Notes under the pieces: generated by a model
Database searches by the model: none
Told to the model about the DNA's origin: nothing
The model's input: the letters and a program-made list of their open reading frames with translations, nothing else
Shown: positions 7,717 to 12,259 of the stretch, in pieces
Layout: the number at the start of each line of letters is the position of its first letter
How positions within the stretch are numbered: position 1 is the stretch's first letter
Program-made: the position numbers and the translations under genes
Origin: Bacillota bacterium
GTDB lineage: Bacteria; Bacillota; Clostridia; Christensenellales; Aristaeellaceae
Direction of reading: 5' to 3'
Assembly (NCBI GenBank): GCA_023413135.1
Contig: JAEZQK010000018.1
Coordinates: 1-12,259, forward strand
DNA length: 12,259 bases

Positions 7717-8469
7717 ATGGAGAAGAATGCAAGCTTTCAAAAAGAGAGCATTTCCGAATTGTATTGCCGCCTGACCTGGGCACAGCTGGAGCTGCTGGCC
7801 GATGACGTGCAGGAGATCCAGGTCCTGGCTGCCGGGGACGACCAGTCGGTTACGGACCTGCGCATTGAGGAGCGGGACGGCCGGTTGGTGGTAGAGCAGC
7901 CGCCATTTGCGTTTTCCCTGAACTTCATTACCCACAAGTGGACGCAGGTGTGCATCCGCATCCCCAAGGAATGGCGCGGCACCATCGATGCCCATACCGT
8001 CAGCGGCTTGCTCAACAGCCGCGGGATCAAGGGAACGGAGATCACGCTGGATACCGTCTCCGGCGATCTGCGGGCCATGGCCGTATCGTCGGAAGGGCTT
8101 TCCCTGCGCACCGTCAGCGGGGACATGAAGTGCGGCGACCTAAGGGGAGAACGGATGTCGCTGCGCACCGTCAGCGGTGATGCAAGATTGCAGAGCATCG
8201 CTTTTGAACAGGTCCGTACCAATAGTGTAAGCGGTGATGTATGGCTGGAATTCCGCGCGCCCTTTGCCCGGGTGGATGCCAATACCGTATCAGGTGACCT
8301 GGAGATGCTTGTTCCTATGGGGAGCCTGGACGCCTCCCTGAAGGCGGTTAGCGGGCGTATCCACACCTCCGGCGTCGTGCTCAAGGAAGGCGGAAGCACC
8401 GTCCGCTTAAGTGCCGTTTCCGGTGACCTGACCATCATCTCCACGCTGGAGAAGCCGCAAAAAGTATAA
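7717..8469 (+). CDS. DUF4097-type beta-strand repeat protein, cytoplasmic
   Basis: A 250-residue protein with no signal peptide, lipobox or membrane segment. After an N-terminal part (1-90) with mixed charge, it becomes a regular ladder of short repeats centred on VSG(D): VSG occurs at residues 95, 114, 133, 152, 171, 191, 211 and 234, so the first five are exactly 19 residues apart. This matches the DUF4097 (putative adhesin/YvlB-like) family, whose repeats are expected to stack as a beta-solenoid. DUF4097 proteins often sit with membrane or envelope-stress genes; no such partner is present here, and the biochemical role is unknown. The ATG at 7717 has a near-perfect AAAGGAGGTC (7701-7710) and its own promoter, while ybaB also has its own, so it is probably monocistronic. 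Confidence 0.85.
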   Translation: MEKNASFQKESISELYCRLTWAQLELLADDVQEIQVLAAGDDQSVTDLRIEERDGRLVVEQPPFAFSLNFITHKWTQVCIRIPKEWRGTIDAHTVSGLLNSRGIKGTEITLDTVSGDLRAMAVSSEGLSLRTVSGDMKCGDLRGERMSLRTVSGDARLQSIAFEQVRTNSVSGDVWLEFRAPFARVDANTVSGDLEMLVPMGSLDASLKAVSGRIHTSGVVLKEGGSTVRLSAVSGDLTIISTLEKPQKV

Positions 8470-8474
8470 AGTAG

Positions 8475-8503
8475 TTGGCAGCCCGCCGGAAATCCTGTAT
8501 AAT
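8475..8503 (+). promoter_or_regulatory. Sigma-A promoter of ybaB-recR
   Basis: TTGGCA (-35) at 8475-8480, exactly 17 bases, then a perfect TATAAT (-10) at 8498-8503. Transcription should start near 8510. This rules out the in-frame ATG at 8512 as the ybaB start and favours 8545. Confidence 0.88.
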
Positions 8504-8544
8504 GAGGAGCAATGAAATCATGGACAGGGTTGGAGGAATACTGC

Positions 8545-8883
8545 ATGGCAAGGAACAATTTCGGCGGATTCGGCGGCGGGCCCAATATGCAGCAATTGAT
8601 GCGCCAGGCGCAGAAGCTGCAGGAGCAAATGGAAAAGGCCCAGGCGGAACTTGACAACCGTGAATATGAAGCTGCTTCCGGCGGCGGCATGGTAAAGGTA
8701 AAGGTTAGCGGTAAAAGGGAGCTTTTGTCCATTGAACTGAATCCGCAGGTCGTAGACCCGGAGGATGTGGAAATGCTGCAGGACCTGATCCTGGCCGCGG
8801 TAAACGAAGCATTGCGCAAGGGTGAAGAAACAAGGGAAGCGGAAATGAACAGGCTGAACCCCGGCATGGGTGGCATGTTTTAA
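8545..8883 (+). CDS. ybaB: YbaB/EbfC family nucleoid-associated protein
   Basis: A 112-residue protein of the YbaB/EbfC family, small dimeric DNA-binding proteins usually encoded next to recR. The Gly-rich N-terminus (NNFGGFGGG), the helix MQQLMRQAQKLQEQMEKAQ, the strand block GGGMVKVKVSGKRELLSIEL and the C-terminal GMGGMF are typical. The ATG at 8545 has GGAGG at 8532-8536, 8 bases upstream; an in-frame ATG at 8512 would lie at the transcription start. recR begins 2 bases after the stop, so translation is probably coupled. In many Firmicutes dnaX precedes this pair; here the upstream gene is the unrelated DUF4097-type gene, and the pair has its own promoter. Confidence 0.96.
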   Translation: MARNNFGGFGGGPNMQQLMRQAQKLQEQMEKAQAELDNREYEAASGGGMVKVKVSGKRELLSIELNPQVVDPEDVEMLQDLILAAVNEALRKGEETREAEMNRLNPGMGGMF

Positions 8884-8885
8884 GT

Positions 8886-9485
8886 ATGGCACAGCAATTG
8901 GAGCCCATTGCCCGCATGGTGAGCCAGCTTGCCCGGCTGCCGGGCATCGGGCAGAAAACGGCGCAGCGGCTGGCATACCATATCATCAGCCTGCCCCAGG
9001 AGGATGTGCATGAGCTTGCTGCCGCCATCTGGCAGGGACGCAAAGCCATCCGTTACTGCAGTGTGTGCGGGAATTACACCACGGAAGACCCGTGCGCCTT
9101 ATGCCAGGATGAGAAGCGGCGCAACGGCCAATTATGCGTGGTAAGGGATCCGCGGGATGTGGCCGCCATGGAGCGGATTCGCGATTATAAAGGCAGCTAC
9201 CATGTGCTGCATGGCACGCTGTCACCCATGGACGGCATCGGTCCGGAGGATATCCGCATCAAAGAACTGCTTGCCCGGGTGGGCAAGGAGGATATCCAGG
9301 AGGTCATACTGGCAACCAATCCCGATATTGAGGGGGAGGCTACCGCCACCTACATCGCAAGGCTTTTAAAGCCCATGGGTCTTAAAGTGACGCGGATCGC
9401 CCACGGTGTGCCGGTGGGCAGTGACCTGGAGTATGCCGACGAGGTGACTTTGGCCAAAGCCATGGAAGGCCGCAGAGAAATTTAG
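8886..9485 (+). CDS. recR: Recombination mediator protein RecR
   Basis: RecR (199 residues, usual length) works with RecO, and in some pathways RecF, to load RecA on SSB-coated single-stranded DNA in recombinational repair. It shows the helix-hairpin-helix LPGIGQKTAQRLA (18-30), the C4 zinc finger with C58, C61, C70 and C73, and a Toprim domain (about 82-177) with GTLSPMDGIGP (110-120) and the ATNPDIEGEATA segment (143-154). The C-terminal AHGVPVGSDLEYADEVTL is also family-typical. It starts 2 bases after ybaB with no clear ribosome binding site other than GGGTGG inside the ybaB 3' end, which suggests translational coupling. Confidence 0.98.
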   Translation: MAQQLEPIARMVSQLARLPGIGQKTAQRLAYHIISLPQEDVHELAAAIWQGRKAIRYCSVCGNYTTEDPCALCQDEKRRNGQLCVVRDPRDVAAMERIRDYKGSYHVLHGTLSPMDGIGPEDIRIKELLARVGKEDIQEVILATNPDIEGEATATYIARLLKPMGLKVTRIAHGVPVGSDLEYADEVTLAKAMEGRREI

Positions 9486-9492
9486 CTACATT

Positions 9493-9516
9493 CGGGGCAG
9501 CGGCAATGCTGCCCCG
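9493..9516 (+). terminator. GC-rich hairpin between recR and rmuC
   Basis: A 9-bp perfect stem (CGGGGCAGC, 9493-9501, with GCTGCCCCG, 9508-9516) has a 6-base loop and begins 8 bases after the recR stop. Only TTT follows, so it is at best a weak intrinsic terminator; it may instead be a processing or attenuation point in a recR-rmuC transcript. Confidence 0.5.
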
Positions 9517-9553
9517 GTTTCATAATGAAGAATACCAAGGAGTGCATGCGCAT

Positions 9554-10870
9554 ATGGACTGGATGGCTTTTACTCTGGCGGGAGTGGCCCTGATGATGGC
9601 GGCGGCGCTGGTACTATTGATGGCGCTGCTCAAACGAACGGCGAACCGCCAAAGGGAGCTTTCGGACCGGATGACGCAATGGGAACAAACCTTTGACCAG
9701 GCGCTGGACGATTTGAGCCAGGAAAATGCCGCCCAGCGCGCGGAGATGGCCGTCCATTTGAAGGGCATGAACGACAGCCTGGTAAACACGCTAAGCCAGA
9801 TATCCGGCAACCAGGCCATGCAGCTGGAATCCATCCAAAGGCAGATGTACGCCATATCCCACAACCAGGAGGAGCGGCTGGATAAAATTCGGGATACCCT
9901 TTCCGACGGCATGAGCAAGCTTCAAAAGGAAAACATGCAGAAGCTGGAGGAAATGCGCCGGACTGTGGACGAAAAACTCCACGAGACGCTGGATAAGCGG
10001 CTTGGGGAAAGCTTTAATCAGGTGAGCACCCGCCTGGAGGAAGTCTACAAAGGCCTCGGGGAAATGCAGGCGCTGGCCAGCGGCGTGGGCGACTTGAAAA
10101 AGGTGCTCACCAATGTCAAATCCCGCGGCATCTGGGGCGAAATGCAATTGGGCAATCTGCTTGCGCAGGTTCTGTCTCCCAACCAGTATGAATCCAACAC
10201 GGCTGTAAAGCCCGGTTCCGCCGAGCGTGTGGAATTTGCCCTCAAATTGCCCGGCAGGCAGGAAGAAACGGAAAAGCCCGTCTATCTGCCCATCGACAGC
10301 AAGTTCCCGCAGGAGGCCTTCCTGCGCCTTCTGGAGGCCCAGGAGCAGGCGGATGCAGGAAAGGCCAATGATGCCCGCAAGGAGCTGACTCAGGCCCTGA
10401 AAGCGGAAGCCAGGCGCATTGCCGACAAATACGTTTCTCCGCCGCACACCACCGACTTTGCCATCATGTTTTTGCCGCTGGAGGGGCTGTATGCCGAGGC
10501 CATGCGGGACATGAGCCTTGTGGAGGAAATTCAAAGGACGCAAAGAGTGGTGATTGCGGGACCATCCACCCTTACCGCACTGCTGAACAGCCTGCAGATG
10601 GGCTTCCGGACACTGGCTATCGAAAAGCGTTCCGCTGAAGTGTGGAAGCTTCTAGGCGCTGTGAAAACGGATTTCGGCAAGTTTGCGCAGGTGTTGGAAA
10701 ACACGCAAAAGCGGCTCCGTCAGGCATCAGATTCCGTAGATTTGGCATTTAACCGTACCAGGACGATTGAGCGCCACCTGCGCAAGGTGGAAGCATTGGA
10801 AGAGGGGCAAGCCAAGGCGCTCTTGCCGGAGGATGGGCCGGAAGAAAGCACTTTGGACGAAGAATCCTGA
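9554..10870 (+). CDS. rmuC: DNA recombination protein RmuC
   Basis: A 438-residue RmuC-family protein. A hydrophobic segment at residues 5-27 anchors the N-terminus in the membrane, and a long charged, Gln/Glu-rich helical region (about 30-185) is expected to form a coiled coil. The RmuC domain (about 185-410) carries LTNVKSRGIWGEMQLGNLL (185-203), LPIDSKFP (245-252) and the VIAGPSTLTALLNSLQMGF stretch. In E. coli, RmuC limits recombination at inverted repeats; the domain is related to restriction-endonuclease-like folds, and the in vivo activity is poorly known. I chose the ATG at 9554 (MDWMAF...) because AAGGAG at 9537-9542 precedes it (spacing 11). An in-frame ATG at 9506 lies inside the loop of the preceding hairpin and has no ribosome binding site. 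The gene continues the recR direction. Confidence 0.93.
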   Translation: MDWMAFTLAGVALMMAAALVLLMALLKRTANRQRELSDRMTQWEQTFDQALDDLSQENAAQRAEMAVHLKGMNDSLVNTLSQISGNQAMQLESIQRQMYAISHNQEERLDKIRDTLSDGMSKLQKENMQKLEEMRRTVDEKLHETLDKRLGESFNQVSTRLEEVYKGLGEMQALASGVGDLKKVLTNVKSRGIWGEMQLGNLLAQVLSPNQYESNTAVKPGSAERVEFALKLPGRQEETEKPVYLPIDSKFPQEAFLRLLEAQEQADAGKANDARKELTQALKAEARRIADKYVSPPHTTDFAIMFLPLEGLYAEAMRDMSLVEEIQRTQRVVIAGPSTLTALLNSLQMGFRTLAIEKRSAEVWKLLGAVKTDFGKFAQVLENTQKRLRQASDSVDLAFNRTRTIERHLRKVEALEEGQAKALLPEDGPEESTLDEES

Positions 10871-10882
10871 AAAGCGACGTCT

Positions 10883-10927
10883 CCGCCCGGATGAAGTATG
10901 TTTGGGAAAAAATGACTGGGCGGTTTT
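10883..10927 (+). terminator. Possible weak terminator after rmuC
   Basis: CCGCCCGG (10883-10890) can pair with CTGGGCGG (10916-10923) with one G-T wobble, and TTTT follows at 10924-10927. The loop is 25 bases and the T-run is short, so the case is weak. A TATACT at 10940-10945 could be the -10 of a promoter for the next gene, but no good -35 accompanies it. Confidence 0.3.
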
Positions 10928-10976
10928 GAAAAAAGTAGCTATACTAATTTTGTTCCTATAAGGAAGGAGGAGCATC

Positions 10977-11339
10977 ATGAACAACAATACCATCGGCGAT
11001 GATTTGAAAAAGATACTCTTGGCGGGCTTGGGGGCTGTAGCTACCACGGCGGAAAAATCCAAGGAACTGGTGGACAAATTGGCCAAGAAGGGCGAGATCA
11101 CCTGGGAGCAGGGAAAGGTTCTCAACGAGGAGCTTACCCAGAAAATGAAAAAGACCTATGACGAGAAGATCGCCCCCCTTTTCACGGAAAGCAAAACAAA
11201 AGTGGAGAATGTGGTGGATAACCTGCGCACCATGACCCAGGAGCAATTGAAAGCGGTCAAGGAACAGATTGAAGCCATGGAGAAGGCCGATGAAGAAACG
11301 CGGGACGGAGACGACGTCGGCAGCGGAGAAGGCGAGTGA
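10977..11339 (+). CDS. Phasin-like helical protein
   Basis: A 120-residue, lysine- and glutamate-rich protein, almost entirely predicted helix, with a short apolar stretch ILLAGLGAVATTAEKS (13-28) near the N-terminus and an acidic, Gly-rich tail (103-120). This pattern resembles the phasin / polyhydroxyalkanoate-granule-associated protein family that is often annotated in Firmicutes that do not obviously make PHA. A granule role is therefore not implied; a membrane- or lipid-surface-associated helper is an inference. The strong AAGGAGGAG lies just before the ATG at 10977. Its last 50 bases overlap the start of the downstream UbiB-like gene in another frame, so the two are probably translated together. 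Confidence 0.75.
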   Translation: MNNNTIGDDLKKILLAGLGAVATTAEKSKELVDKLAKKGEITWEQGKVLNEELTQKMKKTYDEKIAPLFTESKTKVENVVDNLRTMTQEQLKAVKEQIEAMEKADEETRDGDDVGSGEGE

Positions 11340-12259
11340 CGCAGCTCGCGGCGCCCATGGCCACCGGCTTCGGGAAATATTGGCAGTACTTTACCGCCAT
11401 GAGGTCATCAGGGGCGTCACGCCGCAAAAGCTGCGGCTGATCCTGCAGGATCTGGGACCTACCTTTGTAAAGATCGGGCAAATTCTGTCCATGCGCAGGG
11501 ACCTGCTCCCGGAAGCATTTCTTGAGGAGCTGGCCCTGCTTAGGGACAGTGTGCAGCCCATGCCTTTTCCCGAGGTGCAGGAAATACTGGAGGACGGCTA
11601 TGGAGCGCCTTTGGAGGAGGTGTTTGACTCCTTTGAAAAGGAGCCTATCGGCGCCGCCTCCATTGCCCAGGTGCACAGGGCCGCGCTCATAGATGGCAGC
11701 CAGGTGGTTGTCAAGGTGCAGCGGGCCGGCATCGACGAAAAGATGCAAAAGGACATGGCCCTTTTGCGCAAGGCAGCCGGGCTGTTAACATTGTCGGGCG
11801 TTGCCGGCGGCGCGGTGGATTTTCGCACCGTGCTGGATGAAATGTGGTTTGTAACCCAGCAGGAAATGGACTTTCTTGCGGAAGCCCAAAACGTGGATAC
11901 ATTTGCCGCCTTCCAAAGGGAGGTGGCTTTTGTCGCCTGTCCCCGGGTGTATATGGCCTATACCACCAGGCGGGTGCTGGTAATGGAGTATGTGGAGGGC
12001 ATCCCCATCAATCAACTGGAGAAGCTGAAGGAAACCGGATATGACCTGAAGGAAATTGCGGAGAAGCTATGCTTCAATTTTGCCAAGCAGGTATTGGACG
12101 ATGGCTTTTTCCATGCGGACCCGCATCCGGGAAACCTGAGCGTGCGGGAGGGAAAGATCGTATTCCTGGACCTGGGCATGGTAGGCCGGTTGACACCCCG
12201 CGAGCAGCAACTTTTGAAGCGTGCCGTAAAGGGTGTCGTGCTGCAGGATGTGCAGGAGA
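11290..12259 (+). CDS. UbiB/AarF/ABC1 atypical kinase-like protein (3' end outside window)
   Basis: The reading frame is open from 11290 to the window end (323 complete codons; the family usually has about 500-560 residues plus C-terminal membrane helices, which would lie beyond). UbiB-family marks are intact: the KxGQ motif KIGQ at 61-64, followed by ILSMRRDLLP; the Ala-rich loop AASIAQVH at 122-129 that replaces the kinase glycine loop; K142 in VVVKVQR; E192 and D194 in QEMD; HADPHPGN at 275-282 with D277 and N282; and DLG at 294-296 in place of DFG. These proteins are ATPase/kinase-like and support coenzyme Q or other isoprenoid-lipid metabolism. The ATG at 11290 has GGAG at 11279-11282 (spacing 7) inside the upstream gene. 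The substrate in this organism is unknown; a ubiquinone role is only assumed by homology. Confidence 0.93.
   Translation, partial: MKKRGTETTSAAEKASDAARGAHGHRLREILAVLYRHEVIRGVTPQKLRLILQDLGPTFVKIGQILSMRRDLLPEAFLEELALLRDSVQPMPFPEVQEILEDGYGAPLEEVFDSFEKEPIGAASIAQVHRAALIDGSQVVVKVQRAGIDEKMQKDMALLRKAAGLLTLSGVAGGAVDFRTVLDEMWFVTQQEMDFLAEAQNVDTFAAFQREVAFVACPRVYMAYTTRRVLVMEYVEGIPINQLEKLKETGYDLKEIAEKLCFNFAKQVLDDGFFHADPHPGNLSVREGKIVFLDLGMVGRLTPREQQLLKRAVKGVVLQDVQE

Noticed and set aside
7996..8454. 57-base periodic repeats considered as a CRISPR-like or DNA-level repeat array
   Set aside because: The period is a multiple of three and lies fully inside a coding frame as the VSG protein repeat. The units are diverged, and spacer-like unique segments are absent.
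7737..8876. Minus-strand open frame of 379 codons across the DUF4097-type gene and ybaB
   Set aside because: It covers two clear forward genes and a forward promoter; its translation is Ser/Arg-rich and matches nothing I know.
9506..9553. Longer rmuC N-terminus starting at 9506
   Set aside because: That ATG sits in the loop of the post-recR hairpin without a ribosome binding site, whereas the ATG at 9554 follows AAGGAG and starts just before the membrane segment.

Overview
The window looks like a piece of chromosome from a Clostridia-type Firmicute of moderate GC content. The 5S rRNA, the CIRCE-controlled groES-groEL operon, strong AGGAGG-type ribosome binding sites, housekeeping promoters and the ybaB-recR pair all point that way. 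Genus or species cannot be fixed from what is visible. No mobile element, tRNA, CRISPR array or phage gene is recognisable. This is mostly core chromosome with a few less-studied genes.

Layout. Positions 1-133 hold the 3' part of a 5S rRNA and the terminator that closes an rRNA operon. Next come a metallo-beta-lactamase-fold hydrolase (+) and, convergent with it, a large EAL-CBS-CBS-GGDEF cyclic-di-GMP protein (-). A divergent region near 2.7-2.93 kb starts a two-gene unit (+) of a Nudix hydrolase and an acyl-ACP thioesterase. This unit runs tail-to-tail, 7 bases apart, into mutY (-). A roughly 310-base intergenic region separates mutY from groES-groEL (+) and carries the promoters of both sides and a perfect CIRCE operator. 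Two hairpin terminators follow groEL. Then come a DUF4097-type repeat protein, ybaB-recR with its own consensus promoter, rmuC, and a phasin-like helical protein whose 3' end overlaps the start of a UbiB/ABC1-family kinase-like gene cut by the window end.

How the genes work together. MutY, RecR (with its usual neighbour YbaB) and RmuC are genome-maintenance functions. GroES/GroEL is the chaperonin under HrcA-type repression. The thioesterase and possibly the phasin-like/UbiB pair point to lipid or membrane biology. The EAL-CBS-CBS-GGDEF protein is a signalling enzyme that may link a nucleotide signal to c-di-GMP turnover.

Most notable points: mutY has no convincing standard start codon, but a strong ribosome binding site sits 7 bases before an in-frame ATC that restores the usual N-terminus. 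The DUF4097 protein is a regular VSG ladder with a 19-residue period. The phasin-like and ubiB-like genes overlap by 50 bases. I found no convincing evidence of a wholly new multi-gene system.
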